Origin: Annona cherimola
Lineage: Eukaryota > Streptophyta > Magnoliopsida > Magnoliales > Annonaceae
Assembly (NCBI GenBank): GCA_030490835.1
Contig: CM059974.1
Span: 7,447,501 to 7,511,500 of the forward strand
Direction of reading: 5' to 3'
DNA: 64,000 nucleotides
The notes beneath the pieces are model-generated. The model ran no database searches and was not told the DNA's origin. It saw only the letters and a program-made list of their open reading frames with translations. Numbering within the stretch: position 1 is the stretch's first letter; every line of letters begins with the position of its first letter. Below, in pieces: positions 11,510-22,206 of this stretch. A program made the position numbers and the translations under genes.

Positions 11510-11866
11510 TGTTGGATTTGGGTAATGCAAAAGCGTACATGAATCCATGATTGCCTTAGATTCCACATAGAATAATAGGAACAATCTTACTGAGTGCAAA
11601 GTCTTTTCTTACAATACTTTCTCGCTGTAATATCAGCAGCCGATGGGCAACTACAAGTGTAAATTATGTGTAGAAGGGACCTAGACTCTCTTACTTATAC
11701 AGAGCCTTTCCATCATACTTGAATAAAAAGAGAATCAACCACTTAAAAAATTATCATATTCCAAAATATACTGAGCTATCACTTTTAAGAAGAATCTAAG
11801 ATTATATATTATTTTAGGCTACTTTACAAGATCTCACAAGTTCTAATATTCTTACAAGGTCTAACA
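11510..11866 (-). repeat. 5' LTR of the copia element
   Basis: A 357-bp LTR with intact TGTTGGA and TCTAACA ends. It would hold the promoter that reads leftward through the element. It is followed by TGCCA, the right half of the probable target duplication. Confidence 0.9.
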
Positions 11867-14456
11867 TGCCATGCTAGATTGTCAATTGCCAGGCTCTTTT
11901 AGTGATAGGAAGCACCAGGGACGTGCTTCCATCGAATTGATCAGGGCCGTCGAATTCAATCGCCACCAGTCGTTGGTTGATATTCCTCTACGCCGCATGG
12001 CTTTTGACGGTCGAGATAAGATGCATTGATCGTGATGTGTGGCAGAGATGCGATGACAAAAACGATAATGATGCAGGCGGAAGTGGAGCCTTTTTGAGAG
12101 AAAAAAAGAGTGAGAATCCGGTTCGCATAGGGTCACGGGATTTTGAACGCTGCCATTCATTTTTCATCTCCCATGGGCCATGGCACGTAACGTAACAAGC
12201 GGGGGATCAGTCAAGGTGGGGTTCAAAATTTTAGGGAATTGCTCAAAAGTCCTTTAGAAAATTTTCATTTTCCCCTGCTTACATCACTTTAATTTTTTCC
12301 TACTGGGGCCTTGTCCGGGAACTGGGGAAACGAGTTCAAAAGCTTTTCACCCTTTACATCCGCTTTTTGACTTCATTTGATTATCATGTGATGTTTTAAC
12401 TACTTAACGTCATTAACTTTACAACTGCTTTATATTTTCAAATAATTTTACTAACCTAATTATTTCATCAAGCAATCTTCTCGATTATTATTAATTTTTC
12501 ATTATTTTCATTGTTCTTGATCTTTGCCTCCTAGTCCAAGCATGTTATTTTATACTTTTTCTTAGCATTTTTATACTTCACTTTTCTCTTATTTCAGATC
12601 AGAAGAGAGAAATTTTCATCGTACATAAGATTTTAAAAAGAAGAGAAATCATTACCTCAATGCATGACAAATAAAAAAAGAAATTTTTTAAAAGATGAAT
12701 ATTTTACAAATTTTCTTTCAAAGACGCCTTCTACTGCACCTGTATAGATCATAGAAGCAACCCAAAAAAAATAACAGCAGCTGCACAACGACCGTGCTGT
12801 GGGGCCGAGAGAGACCGTACCCACAAAAATTGGACGTGCGGGATACGTTCGCAAAGAATCCAGTTTTCCGCAGATGAAGTGGTGGAAACGTTTGGTGCAT
12901 TTTTATTCAAATAAATATTTATCAGGAAGAAAACAACCATTAATCAGAGCTGGGTCAAAGATTATATTGTTAATGTCGTTGTAGGTGAATCCATTATGGT
13001 AATTGGACCACAGCAAAAATAATGGAAACCAGTTGCGCACGGATGAGGGAACGACGGCTTCTGCGGCATGCGTTTCACGCAATTGTTGGAGGAAACAACG
13101 CGGGTAACGCAGCGGTTGCGTCTTCGCAATTTCTTCGTCTTTACAGAGCCCTATTAAGACGATGGCCTTAGAATATTTGGCTTCATAATATCCACATGGA
13201 CTTGGACCATCTTCTCACCCATTTTTAGGTTTGCCTTTTTCGTTAAATTTCTCTTATCTTCTGGCTTCTATTGTGGAGAGCTTGAGAATTCAAGAAGTAG
13301 AAGAAAAATCAGGCCCTGCACGATGCAGAACCGGAATAATAATGTATATCCAGTTCTTCTTTCAATCATTAACTAGATCTCAAAATCATAAAAAAATAAT
13401 AATAATAAAGATGCTCAAATCTTCAAAATTAGCAGGCAGCTTACCCCATCGTTTTTTTCTTTTTTTTTGGGATGGAAGTTTGGAACAGCTTACCCCATCT
13501 TAAATTGCAGTATAATCGGTCCAAAACGAGCATGCATTTAACTTAACTGTATAATATCCAATAAGAAACAGAAGGCCGGTTGTATGTGTAGACGAGAGTA
13601 GGCATCATGGGTTAGTGCCGAATCCTGCAGCACGCGGTCCATCTCGCTCACTAGTATAGTATTACGCCGGACTGAGACGAAGAAAATTCCAAGCATTTTA
13701 CAACATGGAGATGAGACGGTTGACCGGGTGCGTCCGTCGGTAGATCCAGCGTTCAGGTCGGTCGCTTGTGCGCATTCCATCCACCGCACTTAGCTGACCA
13801 AATCCATGGAAAAGATATTTACCCCTTTTCAATTAGCTGTATCTAGATGCCTGACCAGTCCCATCCATCCATCTGCGCCATCCATCGGAGGGTTTACAAC
13901 AATTTCTCACGGGCCCAGATTGCCGAAATGTTACATAAAGCGCGAATGTCCAATCGCGTGACAGGTATTCGTGAAAATGAATGACTAACATCTGTAATCA
14001 ATTCTTTCGCTGGAATCGGCTTATGAAATGGTCGGCTGCAGAACTATTAACATCATGCTTTGATGACAATTATCTTGAGCTGTTGAAGTATTGGGTTTTC
14101 CTTTTCAACACTTTAAGAAGCATCTTTATCATGGTAGCTGGTAGACTCAAATAGTTTTAGTGAAAGCTTGGTTACAAATACTTCCGGCATACATAACAGT
14201 TCGTGTGAGGGCCTATAAGATTTGGATGATGAAATTTTGTATACTTAGAAATAAAAGTTTATATTAGCAACGAGAAAAATAGCATTGACAATGATAAAAA
14301 AATATGATTATTTCATACTGAAAAATAAGAAATTATGTAGAAAATGAAAATTTTTTAACAAATGAAAAATCTATCATATTCTAACTAAATGGGACAATTT
14401 TGTACAAGCTCTAATGGAATTCAAGTGGTAACTACAATAGGAAAGGATTAAATATT
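11867..14456. other. Intergenic region, no gene seen
   Basis: Mixed-composition DNA with moderately GC-rich pockets (about 11.9-12.2, 12.8-13.2 and 13.5-13.9 kb). Short frames exist on both strands but none has a recognisable motif. No transposon ends were identified, though old relics may be present. Confidence 0.45.
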
Positions 14457-14940
14457 GGAAAATTTTCTCTCGTACTTACAATATTTAATCATTATGTCTT
14501 TTGTACTCACAACATTTCAAAAAAAATTCTGACACCTACAACATTTGACCCTTAATTTCTCGGACAATCATGACATTTATCTCAACTAAAAAAAAGCATT
14601 AACTATATGTGAAAATGTTGATTTTACACTGACATCATTTGTAAAAAAAGTTCCAAATGGAATCCCTATTATATTTTTTGTACAACGGATTTGATGTATT
14701 TTTTGTTTAAATTATAATAAAAATGGAGCATAAATTTATTACAACTTTATTTATATAATGGTATGAGAGTAAAATAGACATTTCTACATATAGTTAAAAT
14801 CTATTTTAAGCTGAGGCTAACGATATGGATGTCTAAGGAATTAGGACTGAAATGTTGCAGGTGTCAGGAAAATTTCTGAAATGCCATAAGTATGAAAAGA
14901 ATAATGGCCAAGCGTTGTGGATACAAGAGAATTTTTTTTC
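14457..14940. mobile_element. Mutator-like foldback MITE
   Basis: The ends are long imperfect inverted repeats (left arm from GGAAAATTTTCTCTCGTACT; shared inner block TGACACCTACAACATTT). The flanks TTAAATATT (14448-14456) and TTATATATT (14941-14949) agree at 8 of 9 bases, as expected for a 9-bp Mutator-type duplication. The termini resemble those of the element at 62791-63249. Confidence 0.65.
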
Positions 14941-15254
14941 TTATATATTTAACACTAAGAATGTGTTTGTTCTCAAAGGTTATCTATTTTTATTATATTA
15001 CAATGAGATTGTATTTCTTTCGGACTTGATACTAAGATCTCATACACGCACACACGCACACACAATGTCACGCAGTTGGGCACTCCCTGGTTCACAAAGT
15101 TTATCTATTTTAGTTTAACTGTCACATGCAAAATATATTCATGATTTTTTTTATAGTAAATTGAGACTCACTGGAAGATATAAAAATATCTTGGTATATT
15201 AGAATTAATTGGATTTAATTGAATTTTTTTATTTAGCAAATCTTTATTTATTTA

Positions 15255-15553
15255 GAGTGTATTTAGGGCTTATATGACAATGAGTAAAAGTTTTCAAACT
15301 AAAAACTATCAATCATAAATTTTTCATACTTCATAACTATCATATTTTTTAATCATTTCTTCTCATCTTCCCACACAATTCTCTTTTTTAATCATTTTTA
15401 CACAATTATTTATACAATTAACATATCTATTTAACCTTATTATCTTTATTCCTCCTCATTACCTCTATTATATAATATTATTTTATTTTATTTCAAGAAC
15501 TTTTACATAAAAAAAATTTCACTCAAAAGTTTTATCATTTCCCAAATACACCC
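15255..15553. mobile_element. Tourist-like MITE (GTGTGTTTGG family), minus orientation
   Basis: About 299 bp, homologous over its length to the reverse complement of the well-preserved copy at 15696-15986. The shared interior gives blocks such as TTTTTAATCATTTTTACACA. The outer ends (GAGTGTATTT and CCCAAATACACCC) have decayed. Confidence 0.7.
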
Positions 15554-15695
15554 TTTCTTTACAGGTTATGACTTAAAACAGTTTTTGATAACAACCTCTG
15601 ATTTTATAACGATTTTAAAATATTAATATAAATTAAACTCTCTCATTTATTATGCCTTAAGATATTAAACTACAGTGAAAAAAAAAAGATATTAA

Positions 15696-15986
15696 GGGTG
15701 TGTTTGGTTAGGGGTAAAACTTTTGATGAAAAGTTTTTGAAGTAGAAGTTGTCAAATTGATAAAAAATGATGTGATATAATAGGAGTAATGATGAGGAGT
15801 AAAGAGAATAAAGTTAAAATAGATAGGTTAGTTGTATGTGTAGTTGTGTAAAAATGATTGAAAAGTATGGTAGTTTGTATAGGAAAATGTGAAAAAATAA
15901 TTAAAAAATAGAGTAGTTATGGAAAGTGAAAAGTTTTGGATTGAAAAGTTTTTGTTGACATTTTTTTGCCCCAAACAAACGCGCCC
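15696..15986. mobile_element. Tourist-like (PIF/Harbinger) MITE, well preserved
   Basis: It starts GGGTGTGTTTGG and ends in the imperfect inverted copy CCAAACAAACGCGCCC. It is flanked by TAA on both sides (15693-15695 and 15987-15989), the PIF/Harbinger 3-bp duplication. It is the best reference copy of a family with at least seven more members here (15255, 32366, 35455, 40212, 49596, 59931, 61162). No transposase is encoded. Confidence 0.88.
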
Positions 15987-16515
15987 TAAACTATTGTCTA
16001 AACTTATTTTGATTTGAGCTTTGATGGGCCACAAAATAAAATCATGTCAATGTATTAGCATGAAACTTATTTAATGGTAATAAGAGACTTTAATTAATAC
16101 ATTGTTGTTTTTTATTCCGATTAATATGTTATTGCTAACACAATGAACAAGCACGTAAGCAAATACCAGCACAAGACTATGTCTTTAGGGAAATAATCAA
16201 GTTTCACGTAGAATCTCAAACTCTAATTTAAAAAGAAAATTTTAAATTCTTATTCAAGTCAATCTTTGTAAACAAAAGAGAACATAACATATTTATTGAA
16301 GTGTACTAAAAAACCCCAATGTTAACAAGCTATTCACAAACAAAATTAAAAAAAGAAAATTGTGAAAATCCTAAAAAACGTGATTTACTAAAAATAGTAA
16401 CATTCGAAATTTATCAAAGTGGTAAAAATAATATTTATTAAAAACAGTAAAAATTTAAATTTTGGCCTCAATCAAGTTGCCGATATGTTGAAATATATAT
16501 ATATATAATATATTC

Positions 16516-16821
16516 AGGTGCAGCGTCGCTGAAATGGGCCCCACATGATCATCAAATCATAATCTACTCCACCCATTGCATTTAGAATAATGTATTCTAT
16601 TACCGTATCAATTTTCATCCCAATCAGATACTTTAAAGTTGTTATTTACATTATACTATTTTATTACGTTGGATTTGTACCGTTTTCAGATGGGGCCCAT
16701 ATACATAACTGATTAGGATAAAAATTGGTATGGTAATATAATATATTATTCTAAATACAATGGGTGGAGTAGATCAGGATTTCATGATCATGTGGGACCC
16801 ATTTTTTTGGCAACTGCACCG
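16516..16821. mobile_element. Long-arm foldback MITE (GGGCCCCACATGATCAT family)
   Basis: Nearly the whole element is an inverted repeat. The left arm, with GGTGCAG, GGGCCCCACATGATCAT, CTACTCCACCCATTG and ACCAATTTTCATCC-like blocks, recurs reverse-complemented in the right arm. Arms exceed 120 bp and look nearly 90 percent identical by eye. No coding capacity. A related unit follows at once at 16836. Confidence 0.8.
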
Positions 16822-16835
16822 CTATTCCGGATTTG

Positions 16836-17162
16836 TTCCGGTGCATGCGACTGCACCGTGCAGTCCATGCACCGTGGGCCCCACATGATCATGAATGGGA
16901 AATCCTCCTCGCCCATTGTATTTAGAATTGTCCACTTTATTAGCATACCAATTTTCATCTAAATCCAACATGTGTGTGATCCCATCTTAAAATGATGCAA
17001 AATCAACGTAATAAAATAGTTTAATGTAAATATTAAGTTTAAAGTGGTATTTTCAACATCTAAACCGTCTAAAGTATAATTTTTATATGGATAAATGATT
17101 GTATAAAGTTTCATTGTGATCTAATATGTGTGGGGCCCACTTTATAGCGGACTGCACTGGAT
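16836..17162. mobile_element. Related GGGCCCCACATGATCAT element
   Basis: The left end repeats the CCGTGGGCCCCACATGATCA block of the neighbour and the right end carries the inverted GTGGGGCCCACTT and GACTGCACTGG blocks. The interior is distinct and has a decayed relative near 29330-29530. It appears to be a second, longer-interior member of the family. Confidence 0.6.
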
Positions 17163-18232
17163 CATATCCCTATATATATGTATATAAAACCTTTTGTTGA
17201 TATCTTTTAACTCTCGAAGCTTGAATCAAAAGTTATTACCTACGACTTTGTGACTTGATGATCCTCCTTACTTTGGAAATTCATTTCCTTCATGCCTCAT
17301 GTCAATTATGCATTCGTGTGTCCAAAAAAAAAAAAAAAAATTATGGATTCGGCATAAATAAACGATGTTAAATAGCTCACATGGATTGGATTTCCCTTAA
17401 TTTTCATATTAACCGGAAAATAAAAGGTGTTGATTTATAATTCAAAAATAACTCATAACCCTACTTTACAATTGACATCATTTTACTATTGCTAACTTCA
17501 ATATTTCACCATACGACCAATGTCATGACACTATTAGATCTTATCAACTAGCTCACATGATGACAAACCTGCAACCCATCAACGACGCAACCGGCTCCAT
17601 GATTCTGGGTGCTGCTTTTTGTTTTCTTTTATTTTATCTCGTGTGAAATTTAAACCATTCTCATTTTTCAATATTATTATATTTTTGTCACTTGTTCTAT
17701 CTTTTATATAAACTAATCTATTTGTTCCATCTATATTCAGTTTATAAATGGTATCATCACCTTGCTAACAGCGTTTCTCCTAATTTTAAAACAGAATTGC
17801 ACTTCTCTCCCAGTAATAAACCCTCAAGTCAATCTAAGCTCTATTTGTGACTTTTATTGCCTTTCCCCCTCTTGAATGGACTTAGCTCATCATTTATCAA
17901 TTTCGAGTATATTTTCAATCATTGCATTTTACACGTATGTAAATGAATACGGATTTTTCATAGTTTACATATAAATGTATATTTTTAAGCTAACGTGGTA
18001 CATGTATACTTTTGATTCAAATGAAACTTAGTTTTATAGTGAAATAAATTATGCTAAATATAGTAAAAGAAGTAAATTTTTCATTAATGATTAAAGTATA
18101 AAAATAAATGGGATTTGCAGAACTTTTATACACGTAAGGTCTAAGGTTCAAAGTTGAAGAAAGACAATAGTCTCATTATTCATCCTTTGAAATACACATC
18201 CATCATGCACTGATTAAAATTTCTTTTTTTTA
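17163..18232. other. Intergenic region, no gene seen
   Basis: AT-rich sequence with a poly-A run at about 17323-17341. No coding frame, RNA gene or clear element termini were found. Confidence 0.45.
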
Positions 18233-18430
18233 GCCACGGAGGTCGTGCTTCAGTGGTGCAGGACATGACCCCATAAGTTGTGTGCTTCAGTGGTGCAGGA
18301 CATGACCCCATAAGTTGGGTGGTTCTGGGTTCGAGTCTCCCCAGCAACATTTCGAAGTGGTGGCGTTGTAAGTCTCCCCAAGTTTGTGGGAGTCGTCCAT
18401 CAGTGGAAAATATTAAAAATAGTATTAGAA
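18233..18430 (+). mobile_element. tRNA-derived SINE with duplicated A-box unit
   Basis: A perfect RNA polymerase III B box, GGTTCGAGTC at 18328-18337, is preceded by a tRNA-like head containing CTTCAGTGGTGCAGGACATG. A 37-bp part of the head is tandemly duplicated (units start at 18245 and 18282). An unrelated body and an AT-rich tail follow, as in plant SINEs. A free-standing tRNA gene is excluded because no cloverleaf or acceptor stem closes. Confidence 0.75.
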
Positions 18431-20794
18431 AAAAGCAAATAATTATTAGCAAATTGTAAGAATGTCTCACAATTTAATTGTAATAACAGTTGAGATTGTA
18501 ATGTATAAATAATTATCAAAAAATAAATTTTTTTTTTTTTTTAAAAAAAAGTTTATACTCTTTTATCTTTGTTCGTTCTAGTGTTCGACGGTTATTCGAG
18601 TTCTACACATGATCTATTATTTCTAACCCAGATGATAAGAGTACGATCTGTCCTTCTAGCATCATCTTAATTGGATAGTTATTTTTAATGTCAATCCTAG
18701 GCGCCTATCATTGGACCACCCTCTTCGTTTCACTGGCGCTGTCGCTCTCCTGATTGAGATCCCTTTGCTCAGAATTTCTGATATACTTCTTCTCCTTGAC
18801 CCATATATGTTTGGCAATCCTCAAAATGGTCCCACCTTGTAACAACTCAAATCACGTGGATAAGCAAAAACCGGGTCAAGCACGAGCATCTCCCTTTGGA
18901 CCCGCCTCATCTCCAGTCACAAAACTCACGCAGGATGCGACGCTTCATACCCGGGCAGTTCAAAATCACGCCCGCGCGTCACACACAACGTACGGAGCAC
19001 CGTCGTTGAATGCGTCAACGATTTCAACGAGAGATGGCCGTCCATCTCTCGGTCACGGTTGAAGGCTAGCCATTTCAAGTTCAACAGCCTGTAGTTCGAT
19101 TTCCATACCAGGCCAAAAATTTCCTAATAACCTCAGCGCGCCTGCTGATCATCCACCGCACTCTGCCCGAGTATTTACGGTCCTTCCGCTCCGTGTATTA
19201 TCCATGGATGCCCATCGAGCTTATGGTTAGGATGCTGACAAAATGGTGGCTTTTTGGGGCAACGTGCCATCTGAATTGGGACCCGCCGCTTGGGTATAGG
19301 GCAGTTAGACTGTAGTAGATCCTCCAGCTAAGCTACAACAGCAACAGCCAGATGCCATGATTCCTACGGCCCGATTGAAGCGCCTGTATCGCCTAATACC
19401 AACTACTGCCGATCGGATGCAAGAAATGCCTAATGATAATGGTTGGTAACCTGGAAATCAGTACGTTTCAAACGAGATTTGAATTTCCCCCATCACTTAT
19501 CGAGTACAAATCAACTTAATAAAGAAACCAACGCCTTTCCAGCAAACCTCAACCCCCTTTCTTCGCCAAAGCACGCGACTTGAACCAAACACCCATCAGG
19601 CAATACGAAATCGCATCGGGAAAAGGGAGGAAAGTGTAAATCCATATCATGCCAAATGACCGAACTAACCTTTAATGTGATTAAACATATCCTCGTGTAA
19701 AATGACTTATTCACCCCTGGGAGACCTGGATTTCACCTATAAACATGCAAAAAGGGCATGCATGCTATTTGCTGCCATTTTAATAAATACTACTTATCAG
19801 CTTACCCGATACTTCGGCCATTTCGATACTCTTGAGGGGGGAGGAAAAAGGAATTTTCTCTTATTGGAGGAATTCATGCTATTCAAGGCTTCCAGCAGCA
19901 GCAGCGGCATGCAAGAAATCCAAAACAAACAGCTAGGAGAAACAAACAAACAATGGCACTTAAATCAGGTTTAGCAATGACGTATCTCCTATGTAAAGGA
20001 CGAAAGAGGCTCACCTAGCAAGATTCAATGCAAGGAGAAAAAGTAGGTGGTTAGCTTTAGCTAGCAAAATTGAAAATTTCGTACTCTGGTTACAGGTCTT
20101 CCTGATGCACAGAGTCCACATATTATTATATAAGTGCTCCAGTACAGTTCTTTATATTGGGAACAATATTGAAGTGTTGGTCATCTTATTATGTCTGCCA
20201 ACTTCCTGTGCATCATCAAGCACACTCTGCAAGAGCATGTATGCCACATTCACCAACTAGCACTGTAGAAAATAGGATTAATATACACATAACAGTTGGA
20301 GGCAAAAAATAGTGTAACATACAAGCTGGAAGCAGCTACCAAAATCATTTAAGAGTAGCAAAAGCAGCTCCACTTACCAAGGATAAGATCATCCCAAAAA
20401 ATATCTATTTAAGACCCCAAAAAAATCCCTCTTTGCAATCCATGGATCCACTAATCAGATGCCAAAGTAAGCAGCATTGCTTGTACTCATAAATAACTTC
20501 AAAACTTTTAAACAAGAAATGAATTACAGTCAGCAAAAAGAAACAGGAAAAAAAAACTTGGAAATTTAAAACGAAAAAAGGAGGATATAATTAAGAAGAG
20601 CAGAAGAAGAAATCTGTAAATACAAAAGGAATTTCAGCCCCAACTGGCAGATCGAAGTAAACAGAGAAAATTTACCTCTGATTAGCAACTACATGTGCGC
20701 CATTTTTTTTTCCCCGAGAATCAGCAGCTCGGCTTAGTCCCAAATTCCCATTGGAAGGTAATCTGAATTCGGCTCAAGTTCGAAGCAACCATTT
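18431..20794. other. Intergenic region and 3' flank of the zinc-finger gene
   Basis: No convincing gene. 18.7-19.7 kb is moderately GC-rich with short frames lacking motifs. About 20.4-20.79 kb lies directly downstream of the minus-strand zinc-finger gene and probably holds its 3' untranslated region, but no polyadenylation site could be fixed. Confidence 0.45.
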
Positions 20795-21931
20795 TCACTT
20801 GGGAATATCGACAAACTCCGCATCCGACACGACCGACATCACGTCGTCGTCATCGACCGGAGCAGGCAAGTTGAGATCGATGAAGTTGTCAGCGAGCTTC
20901 GAGGCGCGAGTTGGGGGAGGCGCGGCGTCGATGAAGGAAGCGGAGCCCGAGACAGAGACGGAGACGGAGACCGAGACCGAGACGGAGGCAGAGGCGGAGC
21001 CGGTGACGTGAGATCGCTTGTGGCCGCCGAGCGCCTGGCCCGATCTAAACACCCGGAGGCAGACGGGGCATTGGTGGATCCTGTGCTGGTCGGCCGGTCC
21101 CACATTAGTAGGGATCGAATCTCGGCCGTTGGTCGCCGGAGGAGGTGGAGAAGGGACGGTGGGAGTAGAGCAACCCCTGATCTTCTTGTGGCTGGCTCTG
21201 TGTCCGCCCAATGCCTGGTAGGAGCGGAACACCTTCTTGCATGTCTCACACTGGTATTTGCTCCGCCTCCGCCTTCGAAATTTCAGTTCCTCTGCTTCTT
21301 CTTCCTCCTCCTCCTCCTCTTCAGCTTCTTCTCCTGCTCTTCTATCTTCTTCATAGTTCTCTTCTTCGGTATCGGCGTCGGAAACATCTCTCATCCAGAT
21401 GTCTCTTGACAGCATCATCAAACACAGAGCAACGTCTTCTTCCGGCGTCGTGTCCGACACCGAACTCAGCGGCTCCGGCTCTTGTTCCAGCTTGCATTTA
21501 GGCTTGAATTTGGGACTCAGCTCCGACGGCGAACCGTCAACCGAACTGCGCTTCCGCTTCGATCGGCAGTGGCGCCTGACGGCGTTCTTCCTCGATGACT
21601 CGGTCTCGCTCTCCCTGTCTTGGACGACGAACCCGGCGGCGTCAACAAACTCGGGATCTACAAGGCGGAAGCTCTTCTTCGGATTCTCTCGCAGGCCGTA
21701 GTAAAGCGACTTCCCTTCGTCTTCCTCCATTCCCTCAACTTCTTCTTCCTCCTCGGCTTCGTCGGAATCCGAGGATGAAGAAGCGGATTCCTTGTCAATC
21801 CGGGCTTCTTCCTCGGTAGCTGCTTTGTGGGGGGAAGGAGGGAGTGGGATCACGTGAGACCTCATGTGGCCCCCGAGCGCTCTGCCATTGGAGAAGCTTC
21901 GGAAACAGAGCTTGCAAGTGTGCTTTTCCAT
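20795..21931 (-). CDS. ZAT-type C2H2 zinc-finger transcriptional repressor, three fingers
   Basis: The 378-residue, intronless reading frame has three plant Q-type C2H2 fingers. Finger 1 is at the N terminus (C6, C9, H22, H26; RALGGH variant), finger 2 uses C228, C231, H244, H248 and finger 3 C288, C291, H304, H308, both with QALGGH. An EEDVALCLMMLS motif (164-175) matches the conserved Leu-rich box of this family. Near the C terminus, FIDLNLPAP (350-358) is an EAR motif, which recruits TOPLESS-type corepressors. A basic cluster at 119-129 is a possible nuclear signal. Order and spacing resemble the Arabidopsis ZAT1/ZAT4/ZAT9 group; I infer a nuclear DNA-binding repressor, targets unknown. 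Acidic Glu runs (about 201-215) and an alternating Ser/Val-Ala stretch (312-332) come from simple DNA repeats. The start precedes finger 1 by five residues, typical of the group. Confidence 0.95.
   Translation of the reverse strand: MEKHTCKLCFRSFSNGRALGGHMRSHVIPLPPSPHKAATEEEARIDKESASSSSDSDEAEEEEEVEGMEEDEGKSLYYGLRENPKKSFRLVDPEFVDAAGFVVQDRESETESSRKNAVRRHCRSKRKRSSVDGSPSELSPKFKPKCKLEQEPEPLSSVSDTTPEEDVALCLMMLSRDIWMRDVSDADTEEENYEEDRRAGEEAEEEEEEEEEAEELKFRRRRRSKYQCETCKKVFRSYQALGGHRASHKKIRGCSTPTVPSPPPPATNGRDSIPTNVGPADQHRIHQCPVCLRVFRSGQALGGHKRSHVTGSASASVSVSVSVSVSVSGSASFIDAAPPPTRASKLADNFIDLNLPAPVDDDDVMSVVSDAEFVDIPK
20950..21000. repeat. Coding hexamer microsatellite (Ser-Val repeat)
   Basis: GAGACG/GAGACC hexamers repeat within the zinc-finger coding sequence and encode alternating Ser and Val or Ala between finger 3 and the EAR motif. 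The repeat length is a multiple of three and keeps the frame. Confidence 0.8.
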
Positions 21932-22206
21932 GGTGGATCGATAAACAGACAGAGACAGATGGAAGTAGTAGAAGAAGAGATTGTTGTGTTGGTGGAGTAT
22001 TCCTGCCTCTCTTTCTCTCTGTCTTTTTTAGCTTTGTATCTTTCTTTCTTGCCTTTTGCTTTGTTTTGTGTAGGAAGTATGGAAGCGAGAGTGGGAGCCC
22101 GGAGGGACTAAAAAGAGTAGGTGACAAGCATTCCTCCACCAAAAGACTCCTCACACGCACCCAAAAAGAAGAGGAAAAAACAGGAGAGAGGAGAGATGTG
22201 AAATAG
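21932..22206 (-). promoter_or_regulatory. Probable 5' leader and promoter of the three-finger gene
   Basis: The region upstream of the start codon is rich in CT on the coding strand, a common feature of plant 5' leaders. No clear TATA box or factor site could be assigned. The boundaries are inferred. Confidence 0.35.

Larger units (their letters stand above)
3860..11866 (-). mobile_element. Ty1/copia LTR retrotransposon, complete but decayed
   Basis: Two direct repeats of about 355 bp (3860-4214 and 11510-11866) flank an 8-kb unit whose decayed gag, integrase, reverse transcriptase and RNase H lie on the minus strand in the copia order gag-IN-RT-RH. The right LTR starts TGTTGGA and ends TCTAACA. 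Next to it, 11495-11507 matches the initiator tRNA-Met 3' end (primer-binding site). Flanking pentamers TGCGA and TGCCA differ at one base and are a probable 5-bp target duplication. The LTRs look roughly four-fifths identical by eye and every frame is broken, so the insertion is old and cannot be autonomous. A hAT element (6298-6988) lies between the integrase and reverse-transcriptase regions. The leader before gag is unusually long, about 2.5 kb. Confidence 0.92.

Noticed and set aside
21008..21409. Plus-strand frames of 96-133 codons across the three-finger gene
   Set aside because: They are antisense shadows of the zinc-finger coding sequence, whose fingers and EAR motif fix the minus strand.
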